In this document: positions 11,466 to 23,857 of the stretch, in pieces
Position numbering within the stretch: position 1 is the stretch's first letter
Layout: each line of letters opens with the position of its first letter
NCBI GenBank assembly: GCA_002007465.1
Contig: LNAC01000001.1
Span: 6,683,760-6,747,759 of the forward strand
Origin: Ailurus styani
Lineage: Eukaryota; Chordata; Mammalia; Carnivora; Ailuridae
Length of the DNA stretch: 64,000 bases
Direction: 5' to 3'
The notes under the pieces: generated by a model
Seen by the model: only the letters and a program-made list of their open reading frames with translations
Databases searched by the model: none
Told to the model about the DNA's origin: nothing
Position numbers and translations under genes: made by a program

Positions 11466-13770
11466 AGTAGTTCATGGGGTCCTCAGCATCCTGGGGTGTT
11501 GGACAAGTTTGAGGATTTGAGTCCAGGAGACTCCAACTGGAGTCCCGATCCCTCGGGCAGATCCCTGAACGCTCTCGGAGGCTGTTTGCCCATGTAAACC
11601 GTGGGGGTGTGAGCACAGCCTCCAGCCCAGCACCTGGCCCTGGCTGCACAGAGTTGTGTCACTTACTTGTCCCCACCACCTGTGGACCCTGATGCTGCAG
11701 CAGCAACCCCAGAGGCTTAGCCCTTGTGTAGGACAAACCCCTGTATTCTCAAAGGAACGTAATTTTTATTTTTCTTTTAGGAAAACCTGTCTTAGCCATA
11801 ATATTGAGGATCCAGTGTTTGGATCGAGGTAGTTGATTTGCCACGGAAAATTGTTTGCCGCATAAAATACAGTTTCTGAACCTATTAATATGTTCGTTTT
11901 ATGTAAAGAGCCCATTTAAAAGAGATGTGGGAGTCATTGAAGAAATCAGATGCTTTTGAGCTGCTTTGTGGACACTACCAACATAGAGATTAGGAAGAAC
12001 TCAGGAATGGGAAAACCAGGAAATCGCCAAACCAGGCAGGAATCCTCGGGATGGTTTCTCGGGCAGGGTTTGAATGTGAGGGCTGGGCCAGCCCGTCTGG
12101 AACCGCCAGGACTCTGTTCTTTTTCTGACACAGTGTTCTTGGGCTCCGGAGGTGGAATCTCAGCTGTTTACCATTCTGTCATATCTCTATTTATTGCATC
12201 CAACGGTTTAAGTAGTGGCTTAAGTAATGATTGCCAAAACTGTAATCAATGTTTTTGTTAATGATTTGGGGCCTTGCTTGTGAGATAATTAGCCCCAAAG
12301 CACATGTCCAGGGGGACCTACCGAATCCGAGACTGGCTTTTTTATTGATTTGGGTTTTCAGGCCCTGGAAGGCCAGGTGGGAGAGACACCTGCTGCCCTG
12401 TGTTGGCTCCGTTGTGTCCCTTCCAGAGACATCCAGACGGTCCCTTGGGGTACCAGCAGCTCCCTTTGGCAACTGGAGTGGGGAGCGTATTGAGGGGCTG
12501 CTCTCCCTTACATACCACGAGGAGTGGAAGTGGACCTGCAAACTGGTAGCTGACTTTGCTTCTGACACCCACCCAGCCCCCACCCCGGCCAGTTGACTTT
12601 TCTTGCAGGATAAATGGGGCCGCAGCTGGGTTCCGTCTGGGGGTGGGAATCTGGCCAGGAAAGCTCATGCCCAGGAAGGTGGATGTCCTTGGCCCCATCC
12701 GAGCCCTCTCGGAGCGTGGAGGGGAGGTTCCTGTCCTGCCATCCTGACCCCTTGTCTCCCGCCCAGTGCGCAGCTTCTCCATCCATGCGGCCGACTGTGG
12801 TGGCTCGGCGGCCTCCATAAACATGGCCAGACTCGGCTCCTGCTCCCTCTCTCTTTCTCTCTCTCTCTCTCTCTGTTTCTGAAGGCACAGCATTTGGTAG
12901 ACATCTTTGCAAAGGTGTGGTGTCTGTCTGTTTTGGAAGCATTTGGCAGCGGGGGATCCGTTTCTGGGTATCTACAAAGTAGATTTTTGCTGATCGTTTT
13001 GTCGTTGAAGGAAAAGTTATTGGAAAAAAATTGGGCTGTTTCTCTGGTTTCGGAGATTTATCGTCTAATCTGTCATGGATTTTATTTTGCCATTATTTCC
13101 CTCCTGGCTCTAGTGAGCCTTGCTTCTCTGAAGAGCTCTTTAAAACCTGGCTGCCTGGTCTGTCCTCGGGCTCCCTGGCCGGCGGTGCTGGCCATTAACT
13201 CGGTTTTAATTTGAGTCTCGTGAGTTTTTACTGCCGTGTTTCTGGTCTGACTTCACTTTTGGGGTGGGTTCCCCCCTGCCTGGTTCCAAGAATCGGACTG
13301 TGACTCTTGAGCATGTTGGATTAATTTCCTGTTCCACATCAGCTCGAGCTCACTGCACAAACGACCGATTTGTTAGCGACCTTTACCACTTCCTCCGTCC
13401 GTGGCGCTCTGCGTTTAGATCCGCGTGTTTCCATTCATCCCCCGAAGCCTCGGTTGGCCCTCTAGTCTGGTGCCAAGGATTGGCTGCCTTCAGCAAGCCC
13501 GCAGGTTTATGGAGCGCCCCCACCCCTGCCCCAGGCCCCCTCCCCTGGGCTCTGTGAGCCTGACCACCGCTGCCCGGCCTGTCTACCCTCGGCGGAGCTG
13601 GGCCCGTCCTGGGGTAGGCCGATGCAGTCCCAGGCCCACAGAAACCTCTGGATGCTGGTGGAAGGTTGCTCGAGCACAGAGCGACGGGTGGGGGCAGGTA
13701 CTCGCCAGCAACAGGGGGATCTGTTCTTTACGGGAATGTAGTACTGGGAACTGCGGGTCACATTCGTCCT
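11466..13770. other. Noncoding stretch with a CT microsatellite
   Basis: Bases 11500-11620 look MIR-like (GCTGTTTGCCCATGTAAACCGTGGGG). A (CT)n tract lies at 12845-12875. Bases 11750-12300 are AT-rich and unique-looking. No gene is seen. Confidence 0.5.
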
Positions 13771-13812
13771 AGGATTTATGTTTTTTCAATATATTTTAGA
13801 TTTACATTTTAA

Positions 13813-14004
13813 GCTATATATTTTTAAAATTTACTTATTTGACAGAGAGACAGCGAGAACCGGAACACAAGCAGGGGGAGTGGGAGAAGAAGAAGCAGGC
13901 TCTCCGCCAAGCAGGGAGCCCGATGTGGGGTTCGATCCCAGGACCTCGGGATCATGACCTGAGCCAAAGGCAGATGCTTAACGACTGAGCCACCCAGGCG
14001 CCCC
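13813..14004 (-). repeat. CAN-type SINE, older subfamily
   Basis: Antisense element ending GAGCCACCCAGGCGCCCC. The target duplication TTTAGATTTACATTTTA / TTTAGATTTACGTTTTA (13795 and 14005) comes from the host L1 and has drifted by one base. Confidence 0.95.
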
Positions 14005-14183
14005 TTTAGATTTACGTTTTAGAACAGGTTTAGATTTACAGAAAGATGGAGAAGATAATACAAAGATTCCCGTATGCCCTGCACCCAGTTTTCCCTATCA
14101 TTCACATCCTCCATGAATATATGTGTTGCAATTAGTGAATATTGATACCTTATCATCAACTAAAGTCCACATAGTTTTATTTA

Positions 14184-14371
14184 TTTATTTAAAGATTTTA
14201 TTATTTATTTATTTGACCCAGCGAGAGAAGGAACAGAAGCAAGGGGAGTGGGAGAGGGAGAAGCAGGCTTCCCCCTGAGTAGGGAGCCCAATGTGGGGCT
14301 CAATCCCAGGACCTGGGATCATGACCTGAGCCGAAGGCAGACGCTTAACGACTGAGCCACCCAGGCACTCC
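14184..14371 (-). repeat. CAN-type SINE, older subfamily
   Basis: Antisense element ending GAGCCACCCAGGCACTCC. A 17-bp duplication CCACATAGTTTTATTTA flanks it (14167-14183 and 14372-14388). Confidence 0.95.
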
Positions 14372-14430
14372 CCACATAGTTTTATTTAGAGAGGGTAACT
14401 TTCCATCTTTCTGTGCTATTCAGTTCCTTC

Positions 14431-15970
14431 GTGTGTGTGTGTGCGCACGCGCACGTGCAAACCGTAATAAAGGAGATACTCTGCCTCTGATTTATGTGCA
14501 GCTTCGGAGTGGGGGGTGTCAGGAGCAGGCAAATGACAAAAGATTCTCTTCTGAGAACCTCCATCAAAAAGGCGTTTGGTGCGCAGTCTCCCATTTCCTG
14601 ATTAAATAGCAAAACAAACAGAAGGTGACCATGTCCCAGCTTAGGAATTTCGTGCTGGAAAATAAACTTACCTAAATGGAAACTTTGAGCAAGGGCATGC
14701 CGGGCGAAACTCATTGTTCAGGATGTTTGATAGATTAGACTTCCCCAATTCTGATTGGGGAGTTTAAAGCCTCCCAGCACCTCGATGTTGCTGGCGCGCG
14801 GCGTGAGTGTTATCGGCAGAAGGGCCTCAGTGGCTGGGAGCTGGTGGGTGCTCCTGGCCCCCTCGGGCTAGGAGGGCCCGCCCTGGGGCTGTTTGTTGGG
14901 AGGACAGCGGGCACCTAGTGTGCCCAGGCCCTTCCTGGCCATCCTGCATTTAATTCTGGGGGCTTGTCTCCTCCCTGATCAGGAGCTGGGGGATCAGAGA
15001 GACGAAATGAGTTCTCTAGGGTCAAGCAGTGGGGTCCACAGGACCTCATGCAGAGGGAGACAGTGTTTTGGCTGGCGTGTTTGCCGGAGAGGGCCTGGGC
15101 ATTGCGGAGACTGCGCAAAGCAGCCCCACTGGAGAAGCCTGGGCCCTGGTCTTACCTTGTGGAGCCAAGTGAGCCTGGCCTCCAGGTTGTGAGGGAGTTG
15201 GTGGTGCAGTAGACACCTTCTAAGCCCTCCTAGTCCCACACTTCCTCTTCAGGGCCCGGACGCTCGGGGCCCAACAGCATTGGCTCAGAAGCCCCTCTCT
15301 GTGGCTGCCGCTGGTAATAATCCAGCTCAGCCTCTTAGTGCGAGCAACCAGTCTGAGGAACTGGGACGGTCATCTCTGCCGGGGTGTTGATGCTCAGTGC
15401 TGGCTGCAGGTGAATTCCGGAACCTTCCGTTGCTTCGATGATCCCTGTGCTTCATGCTCCATTGAAACTTGTAGCCGATCTTTTACGAGGAAATACTCTG
15501 CTTTTCATCAATCGCTAAACCTTGGTTATCCAAAACGTAAATAACGCTTTCTTTTCATGTTAGATTTTTACAACTTACTCTTTTGAGGGAAATGGGATGC
15601 AGGTTTATAATAAAGTGCAAAATAACTTTGGTTTATCCTATTCCCTCTGTACATAACTTACGTTCTTTTAATGCAGATGAAATTTCAGATTCCTGAATTT
15701 GGGGACAGTCCTTCTGTGGTGCTTGTCTGTATCCAGCAGAGGCTCAGTGGACAGTTGTGGACAGGACAGATCTGTCCTCCACACGCCAGGAGAGTCACTG
15801 GGGCAGGATTCTGCCTCTGCCCTAAAGTATTTCAGATCCCCTGCAGTCAGGCTCCTGGGAGCTGCTGCCCTGTGATAGGATTGACCTTGAGACCATCATT
15901 GTCCTCACTTTGCTTTCTAGTTTCTTCTTGGACACTCCAGCCCAGGGGAGATACACCTGGTTATTCTCAG
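14431..15970. other. Noncoding stretch, mostly unique
   Basis: It begins with a short purine/pyrimidine alternating tract (14431-14458, GTGTGTGTGTGCGCACGCGCAC), prone to Z-DNA. Bases 15300-15690 are AT-rich and unique-looking. No gene is seen. Confidence 0.5.
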
Positions 15971-15980
15971 AAGCAGGCGA

Positions 15981-16166
15981 GGGATGCCTGGGTGGCTCAG
16001 TTGGTTAAGCATCTGCCTTTCGGCTCAGGTCATGATCCCAGGGTCCTGGGATCCAGGCCTGCATCGAGCTCCTTGCTCAGCAGGGAGCCTGCTTCTCCCT
16101 CTGCCTCTGCCTGCCACTCTGCTTACTTGTGCTCTCTCTCTCTGACAAATAAATAATAATAATAAA
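15981..16166 (+). repeat. CAN-type SINE, older subfamily
   Basis: Head GATGCCTGGGTGGCTCAG, body CATCTGCC, tail AATAAATAATAATAATAAAA. A short duplication AAGCAGG flanks it (15971-15977 and 16167-16173). Confidence 0.94.
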
Positions 16167-16489
16167 AAGCAGGTGTCCTCCGATGTTGCTGGAGTGATGC
16201 GTCCTGAGGAAGTGGGCAGTGATGCCCGCCCAGGATTTTGGGGGCCCTTCTGGGCACCGATCAGACCCTTCTAGGGTCTGTAGCTCAGTGGTTCCCAGGG
16301 GCTGACCCTGCCCTTGGCGGCTACAGAGGCGGGGCCCCATTGCCTGGGGCCAGGGAAGGCAACCTGACACCCCTCCCTGAAGCACGCCGGGTGTTTTAGG
16401 ACGTGTACACCATGTTTTGTTAACTAGAATGGGCTGAGTGTGGAAGTGGCAAGAAGTTTAAGAAATGGCATGTACAGAAGCAATTTTTC

Positions 16490-16800
16490 TTTTTAAGTAT
16501 TTATTTATTTGTTTATTTTAGAACACTTAGATGTACAGGTAAGCTGAGAAAGTAGCAGAGTTCCCCTTTATTCCACACCCAGCTTCCCTGTTACTAACAT
16601 TTTACATGAGCGTGGTACATCTGTTGCAATTAACGAACCAATATTAATATGTTATTACCTGAAGTCTACCTCTTACTCAGATCACCTGATGTCTTTTTTT
16701 TTTTTCCCCTGTCCCCGGATTCCCTCCAGATACCACATTACACGTAGTCAGTCTGTCTCCTTCAGCCCTTCTTGACTTGGGACAGTTTTGAGGCACAAAT
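16490..16800 (+). mobile_element. LINE-1 3'-UTR fragment
   Basis: CACACCCAGCTTCCCTGTTAC, TGCAATTAACGAACCAATATT and CCAGATACCACATTACACGTAG follow the L1 3'-UTR in sense orientation. Confidence 0.8.
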
Positions 16801-18567
16801 CTCAAAAAAACTGGATTTTGTGGAGTGATCTCTCTGTTGTGGTTTGTCGCATGGTTTTCTCATGATTAAAGCAGGTTTGGGGCTGCGTGGAAGCCATCTT
16901 TCGTGGGCTTTGTAAGTGAAGAAGGGCAGGACTCTTGCCAGCCCCTGACGAGTGGCCCCATTTCGTTGGTGAACCGAGGGCGTGAGGTTCTCTCCCTCGG
17001 ACCTTGGCCTCCTGGACTCACCCCTGCCCTGGGTCTGGGGACTTCTGGGCATCAGTGGCCTTGCTTGTGTTCAGTTCTCTGCAGACTTTCCCGTGGGAGC
17101 TGGCAAGACTGCAGGCGAGCCCCTGCCACCACGGATGCTGTCCACCCTGACTGCGGGGACTCGTGCAGTTTCTTCAGGTCCCCCTGAGGTGTATGTGACT
17201 AAAGGCTGCTGCGTGCTGGACCCTTCCTCTTCGATTGTAAAAATCCCGATATTTCCTTTATGGATAAGGAACCGAGGTGTGGAGGGCTGCGGCGACAGGT
17301 CGCACGGCTCTCCAGTTCAGTGGCAGAGCTGGAATTTTAGACTCTGCATTTGCACTCCATCTCCCAGCGCGCGCAGGGCACTCAGACCTTGCATCGCAGG
17401 ACCGAGGGACGGAGGCGGTGCCGCCCGAGGTTGTCTGCATTTCCTGGCTGCTTCCTAGTGCCTGTCCATGCATCTGTCCCCCCTGCGGAAACTGCACCCC
17501 AAAGGCTGGGAGCCCTGCCTCCCCACCCTGTTCACCTCCTGACTCCACGCAGCACCAGGTGTGCACCGAACAATTGAGAAGGCGGAGCATTCTGGCCTGA
17601 AGGTTAGACTGCCCTGTGGGTCCTGCCGGCGGGTAGCTCTGCTTGCCTCCAGAGTCTGACTTCTCACCCAGCTGGGGTTCAGGTTTTGGCCCGTGGCACG
17701 CTTAGAGGGGCAGCTAACCGCACCGCCGCCGGACAGCCCGGTGCTCAGAGTCAGGGTGCATGATGGAACCTCCCCCCCTTTTTTTGACAACTTTCTATAA
17801 CAAGCCAGGCGGGTCCAAAATACCTAGAAGAGGGAAACGAACACCCCTGTCTTCAAATGGAGGCTGAATGCATATTAATTTAGGTTTAGGCCTCGGTAGG
17901 TTTCCACTTCTGTTACGGTGGCCAGATCCAAATGCATGGAGGCTGCGGACTCCTCCTCTGACGGGACTTCCCACTTTCTCTGGGGCCCCCACTTAGTTCC
18001 CAGCTCAGAGACCCACAGAAGTAAAACCTGGGGTGAGGGCGGCTGGCTGCACAGGGGCGTGGATTCGCCATTTCACTGGTCCAGCGTCCTTCAACCAGAT
18101 CCACGCCACTACCCTCTCCAGCTGCCCGGCCCCAGATCTCCCAGCCCCCAGGGGCATTAGGGAGACCAGCTGGTGACACCAGTGGCCTTATGGCTGTGGT
18201 TTCTCTCTTGTCTTTTGCTGGAGTTACTTAATAGCCAGACATAAGTCGAATTAAACTGTCGACCCTCCCCTGGGTTGTTAAAAAACTTGAAAAGAAAAAG
18301 TGTTCTTATGCCCACAGAGAAGCATATAAACTCTTGAATATGCAGTGCAGTGAGTTGCCATGCCAACGGGGTTGGCAGCCCTTGTCAGGTTTTGAGCTCA
18401 GGCAGAGTCCCACAGTTGTGGGACTTCGTTTGGGTTCTGGTGCTGGCGTGGCCTTTCTGGAAGGCCTCTCTGATCCCTGAGTCAAAGAACATTCCAGATC
18501 CTAGCTCATGGCAGGGAGAGTGGCTTTCCGTGTGAGTTTTGTTTGTGTTAACAGGAGCCTGATCCGC

Positions 18568-18601
<34 letters not shown>

Positions 18602-19170
18602 NTCTGTGAAGCCGCCTTCTGAGTGACCCACAGCTCACATGCAGGGCGGGTTGCCATCCCAGCAGCGGGACAGCTCGCTGTCTGTGCTGGTGCCGGACGT
18701 TTGCTTGCCAGCTCAGGCTGCTGCTTTCATGTTGTCCATGAAGCCGGAGAGCTTACCTGGGGGCAGTATTTCAGATATTCATTGGAGAATCGGCTCTGCT
18801 CATTAAGTAGTAAAACCAGTGAGGTAGGGACACTCAGTGAAACTCAGACCCTAAATATGCAGAACTTGGCCAAGAAAGAAGAAAAGAACAAAACTGGCTT
18901 TGAGCTGAGTAACCAAACCAGAAAGGTTTCATTCTTCTGTCTTCCTGTGACCTTGACCACAGACCTCAGGCTGCATCCCCACTTCCTCACTCCTGGGGCA
19001 GGGCGGGGTCCAGGGTGACCTAAGACACATTGGAGAGTCTGGAAATGGGGAAAATCAGCCAGCTGGGTATAAGAATACCCTCTCTGAGGGTTCAAGAAAC
19101 TGGCTCCTGATTTTTGTTTTGAGTTCTCCGTTTAAGTTGGGGTGCTCCTCCCTTGAGGGTTGGAGTGCCC
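16801..19170. other. Noncoding stretch with an MIR fragment
   Basis: Bases 17258-17345 (GGATAAGGAACCGAGGTGTGG ... GGCAGAGCTGGAATTTTAGACTCTGC) resemble an antisense MIR. A poly(C) tract with an ambiguous base lies at 18570-18602. No gene is seen. Confidence 0.55.
18570..18602. repeat. Poly(C) homopolymer with an unresolved base
   Basis: A run of 32 C is followed by an N at 18602, the only ambiguous base noticed. The true length is probably uncertain. Confidence 0.9.
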
Positions 19171-19171
19171 A

Positions 19172-19393
19172 CTTTTTTTTTTTTAAGATCTTATTTGGGA
19201 GAGAGAGGGAGCACGTGTGCGCACCTGCCTGAATGTGCGGTGGGGGGTGGGCCAGAGGCAGAGGGGGCGAGAGATTCTCAAGCAGGCTCCCCCGCTGAGC
19301 ATGTTGTGGGGCTGGTTCCCATGACCCTGAGATCATGACCTGAGCCAAAACCGAAAGTCAGATACTCAACCAGCAGAGCCACCCAGGTGCCCC
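19172..19393 (-). repeat. CAN-type SINE, diverged
   Basis: Antisense element from poly(T) and AAGATCTTATTTG to GCCACCCAGGTGCCCC. The body (CCGAAAGTCAGATACTCAACC) differs from the mustelid-type copies and marks an older carnivore subfamily. Confidence 0.88.
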
Positions 19394-21335
19394 TGTGCTC
19401 TCCATGCTTTGAAGAAGGATCAGTGACCATCTAGTGCATTCTTTGAGTATAGGGAGGAGCTCCTCTCCCAAACAGGCCCCCGAAGTTGGTTTCCCCCCAA
19501 AAGCCTGAATTTGGGGAGTTTGGAAGAAGTGCTTTCCTCTTCCCCTGCTGAGTAGACTGGAAGAAAGCTACCTGCTTGTGCTCTGCCCAGTTCAGATTCA
19601 GCAAACACCAGCCCACCACAGTCCCAACAGCACAGGATGAGGGTGAGGAAAACCAAAGCAACCCAGGCAAAGGCTCCTGCTCGCATCAAGGTGTCTTCTG
19701 CCCTTGAACGTGTGGCAGTGCCTCCCCCTCGCCGATCACAGGTGGTTTTCACAAAGTTGAGCTCCATCTAGTTGCTGGACCATACAAGCTACTTATCAAT
19801 TCATTGCCCTGGATGAAAATAAAAAAGCAGTCAGCGGTGATTTTTTTTTTTTTTTTATTTAATGCATCTTAAATCACTGGGTTTCTACGGGAAGGCGGAA
19901 TTGGATAGTTAAATTACAGCGGGGTCTAAGGTTTGGGGTGTCTGAGGGCAGCACCCTCCCTGCGCAGTGATGCTGTGGGAGTGGGGTGTGTGACCCCGCT
20001 GCAGGTGCACATCCCAGGGCCCCACCCCAGGCCGGGTTTAGGGACACTTTGTCCTCCAGACACTGTCTGGCCTTGAGAACCGCGGTGACAGAGCTGCGGG
20101 GCCGCCGTGGGGCCGCGTGATGCCTTGGTTTACCCAGGAAGTTTGTGCTATGTGAATGAATTTGCAAAACTTTCATTCCCAGTGAAGCTGTCACCGATAC
20201 CAAACACGACAATAACTCAGGTGACGGACTTAAGCCGCTATTGAGTTTGCGCCATCCCCGGCTTGATAAATCGTAGACCTTCATTTGGTAGGAATCAGCA
20301 ATTTTATTTGGTAATTAATTGTTAACTCATGGCGGGGAGCCAGAGGCCTAAAATTTCACCCTGGTTTCTGTGCACGTTGAGAGGAGCCGCGGTAGTTTTG
20401 CTGCAGCGAGAGAGGGGTCGGGGGAGGCCCGCGAGGGACTCGGTGGTGTCGGGTGCGGGCTCGCTCGGCCCTTGTCCTCTCTCGCTGCTTCCTCGCGTGG
20501 CCAGAGCCAGGCTGGGCGCAGGTGTTCGCTCCCCGTCGGCACGGGAAGGGCCTTGCGGGGTGTGTGTGTGAGATGTGCAGGCTTGTGGCTTCTGGATGAA
20601 CCAGTTACCCGGATTTTCTAAGTATGATGTTGCCCCCACTGGAGCTACACAGCACTCTGGTTCCACATCGGAAATGAAGATGTGCTCGGAGAAACACGTA
20701 GTTAGCTTTCCAGATCTCTTCGTGAGGAGGAGGAGGAGGAGGGTGTGATCGTTTGCTCGTTGTTCTTTCTTGCTTCAGCCCCCGTGGGTTTGTGCGGGGC
20801 CAGTGGTGGGCCCAGTGCTGCTGTGGGAGGCCGCGGATGGGACCCCAGAGCCATCCCCTGAGCACAGCTGTGCCCCCGCCGCCTCCCTCCGGGCTCCCCA
20901 CGAAGCTGCAGGGTGTCAGTGCTCCCCGTCACTGATGCCCACGGCAGCTCTGCGGAGTAGAGCACACCGTCCCTGGTTTACAGAAGGGGAGCTTGAAACA
21001 CACACACAAACACACAGAAATTTCAGAATCTACAAAAGCAGAGGAAACTGCGTCCTGAACACTCACGTCGCCATCAGCCAGCTCGGGCACTCAGTGATCT
21101 TTATGAGCCATTCCGGTGCCGCCGTCGCCACCTCCCACCTCCCCGCCCCCACCCCCAGGGCGACCTTTCTAATTCTCTAGAGGTGAGGGGTGTGGACTCT
21201 GGACCTCAGCTGCCCCCCTCTCTGACCCCATTTTCCTTTGCAGACACCATTATAAATGCACTTGGTTCTGTGCCCCTGGTCCTGCCCTTTGAAAACTGCT
21301 AACGGAAACGGGCATCGGCAGAAGGGCCGTCCCAG
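19394..21335. other. Noncoding stretch with minor simple repeats
   Basis: It contains a T-run at 19841-19856, a GAG triplet run near 20724-20741 and a CA-rich tract near 20998-21019. Bases 20940-20985 look like antisense MIR. No gene is seen. Confidence 0.5.
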
Positions 21336-21429
21336 ATCCCAGTGCACCTGCTTTGTCACCTAGAGCAGGTTCTGCTTTGCTCTGGGCCTCAGCTTTGTCA
21401 TTTTATTTAATTAATTAATTAATTTTTTA

Positions 21430-21651
21430 TTTTTTTATTTATTTTTATTTTTTTTTTAAAGATTTTGTTTATTTATTTGACACACAGAGAGAGATTTCAA
21501 GTAGGCAGAGAGGCAGGCAGAGAGACAAGCAGAGGAGAAAGCAGGCTTCCTGCTGAGCAGGGAGCCCGATGCGGGCCTCGATCCCAGGACGCTGAGATCA
21601 TGACCTGAGCCGAAAGCAGAGGCTTTAACCCACTGAGCCACCCGGGCGCCC
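21430..21651 (-). repeat. CAN-type SINE, inner (younger) insertion
   Basis: Antisense element ending GAGCCACCCGGGCGCCC. It sits in the A/T-rich tail of the next SINE, flanked by TAATTAATT repeats. Confidence 0.94.
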
Positions 21652-21660
21652 TAATTAATT

Positions 21661-21851
21661 TATTTTTAAGATTTTGTTTATTTATTTGACACAGAGAGAG
21701 CACAAGTAGGCAGAGAGGCAGGCAGAGAGAGAGGAAGAAGCAGGCTCCCTGCCGAGCAGAGAGCCCGATGCGGGGCTCGATCCCAGGACCCTGAGACCAT
21801 GACCTGAGCCGAAGGCAGAGGCTTTAACCCACTGAGCCACCCAGGTGCCCC
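21661..21851 (-). repeat. CAN-type SINE, outer (older) insertion
   Basis: Antisense element ending GAGCCACCCAGGTGCCCC. Its target duplication AGCTTTGTCATTTTA is at 21391-21405 and 21852-21866, outside the neighbouring SINE, so this copy inserted first. Confidence 0.95.
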
Positions 21852-21955
21852 AGCTTTGTCATTTTAAATGACGCTAACAACATACCTATTTCCTAAGACT
21901 GCTGGGGGGAATGACGGAGTCCATGCAGAGGCTCAGGGACAGTGCCTGGGACTCT

Positions 21956-23697
21956 TCCCTGAGTGTCACCACTGCAGCTCCCAGTGGTCCGACCACCAGT
22001 CATTGTTGTGACCACCGTGGGCCGAAGGCCTGGCAGTGATGTGTGGGGGTGATGTGTCCCCTGGTGACCAAGTCCTGGGTCCCTCCAGTGAGGACTGGAT
22101 CTGTCGTCTCCAGCGGAGCTTAAGACCATTGGTTGGTTGCAAGCCGTGGCTGTGCCTTGGAGCTGGCGCGGGGAGGAGAGGGAAAGCCCCACCCCCACTT
22201 TCCCTCCTTCCTGAAGTGGAAACCGCCCCCGGGGACCGTGTGGGCGCCCCCACCCCCGTGTTGGGAGCCAGAGCCTTTTCCCCGGCCCGCGTGTCTGGAG
22301 CAGCCGGGTCCACCAGAGGGGGCAGTTCCCCTGGAAGTCCTGTCAGGGAAATGTCGTCACAGTGCTTGGCTGGCCTAGCAGACAAAAATAAGATGTTTGC
22401 TTTAGCAATTTGCTTAGTCCTGAAAACATTCCTAGACAATGCCAGGGCCTTAGTTGAAAATAGTACGCTCAGCTTGTTGGGATGGTCCCAGGAAGGATGT
22501 TTTGAGTGAAAATAAAATGATACATACCACGGCTGTTCGCCTCCGCGGGAATCTCGTGAGAGTTCAAGATTGTAGGGGCCCCGAGAACGTGGATCAAATA
22601 GGGGCTGGCTGCAGGTCCCCTCAGGCACGCCTCCTGGACAGGCCGGAACCTTCTAGAACAGGAATAAAAGCCTCTGCAGATGGGAAACCGCACGTCCTTC
22701 CCCGTCCTCTTTCACCTTGGCACCCCTGCCGGTGAGGGAGTCTCCTGAAGCCGCAGCCTGAGGCAGCCCGGGACGACACTCCCAAGTCCAAGGTTGGGTC
22801 GGGGATCCTCTCCAGGGGGCCTGGTGCACACCCGGGGTCAGGCTTTTCTCGACTGCGAGAAACTTCTTTATCCATCCACGATCTCCTTTTGGCGTCCTCC
22901 CGTCCTCCGTCCTGGGTCTGGGCACACAGGATACACTCGGCCCTCCTGCACGACTGCCCTGCACGTGATCACAGGCCAGGACCGGCTCCGGAACGTTCCC
23001 TGGCGTGGCTGGCTCTTCCCCAGCAGAGTTTCGAGTTGGTTGCTCGCTAAGAACGGGGCTGCAGATGGCCTGTGACACGCACACGCACACACACACGCAC
23101 GTACACGGTAGTGGGGAGTAAGAGCATGGCATTTCCAGTTAAAAGCCACTTGTGACCTTTTTAAAAAAACACACAAAGTACTGGAGTCCTTTCCAGTGAC
23201 TTCATTTGTGACCTCCGCCCCGGAGTCCGGGCGGCAGACGGTGCGCAGGGACAGTCTGTTCGTCCAAGCGGGAGGCCCGAGTCGCCGAAGCAGCCGCCGC
23301 AGACCCGACTTTCCTCGTGGACTCCCTCGGCGGCGTTTCGGGGGAGGATAAACGGCACACGGCGCCTCACGAGCGAGCGGCTGCGTGCGCTGCAGGCGTC
23401 CGGACCCTCCGATCGCTCCCCGTGCGGAAGGGTGACTTGGGAAAGTGGCTCGCGGAGCACGATCACGGGGTGCTGGCCCCCGTGGGCTTCACCAGTGCCG
23501 GCCTGGGAAGCCCATGTCTGTCCCGAACCCCATCTCGCCCGCAGCAAAGCCGGACCCACACGGGCTCCTAGACACGCCCCTCCCTGGCTGTCCATTGGGG
23601 CAGGTCAGGGGTGGCAAGAGTTGGGTGCAAACAAAATTTCCTCTGAATCCTCTCGGGTTAGTTTATTTTGTTGTTGTTGTTGTTTTGCTTGTTTGGT
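21956..23697. other. Noncoding stretch, partly GC-rich
   Basis: A CA-rich tract lies near 23072-23105. Bases 23215-23480 are CpG-rich. A (GTT)n run precedes the SINE at 23668-23688. No gene is seen. Confidence 0.5.
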
Positions 23698-23857
23698 TTT
23701 TTAAAGATTTTATTTATTTTGAGAGCGAGCGTGCATGCGTGGAGGGAGGGACAGAGGGACAGGGAGAGAGGATCCCAAGCAGACCGTGCAGAGCCCGATG
23801 CCACAACCCTGAAATCAGGAGTCGGATGCTGAACCAGCTGAGCCACCCAGGCGCCTC
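23698..23857 (-). repeat. CAN-type SINE, diverged and shortened
   Basis: Antisense element: AAAGATTTTATTTATTTTGAGAG to GAGCCACCCAGGCGCCT, with an internally shortened body. Confidence 0.88.

Larger units (their letters stand above)
13775..14430 (+). mobile_element. LINE-1 3'-UTR fragment split by two SINEs
   Basis: After removing two antisense SINEs, the remaining sequence reads AGAACAGGTTTAGATTTACAG, GCACCCAGTTTTCCCTATCATT, TGCAATTAGTGAATATTGATACC, ACTAAAGTCCACATAG, which is an L1 3'-UTR pattern in sense orientation. Confidence 0.75.
21336..21955 (+). repeat. MIR element interrupted by two nested SINEs
   Basis: The left part (21336-21405, GGGCCTCAGCTTTGTCATTTTA) and the right part (21852-21955, AACATACCTATTTCCTAAGACTG..CAGTGCCTGG) together follow the MIR consensus in sense orientation. 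Two CAN SINEs separate them. Confidence 0.65.

Noticed and set aside
22309..22324. CCACCAGAGGGGGCAG as a CTCF site
   Set aside because: It has an extra G in the core relative to the CTCF consensus spacing.
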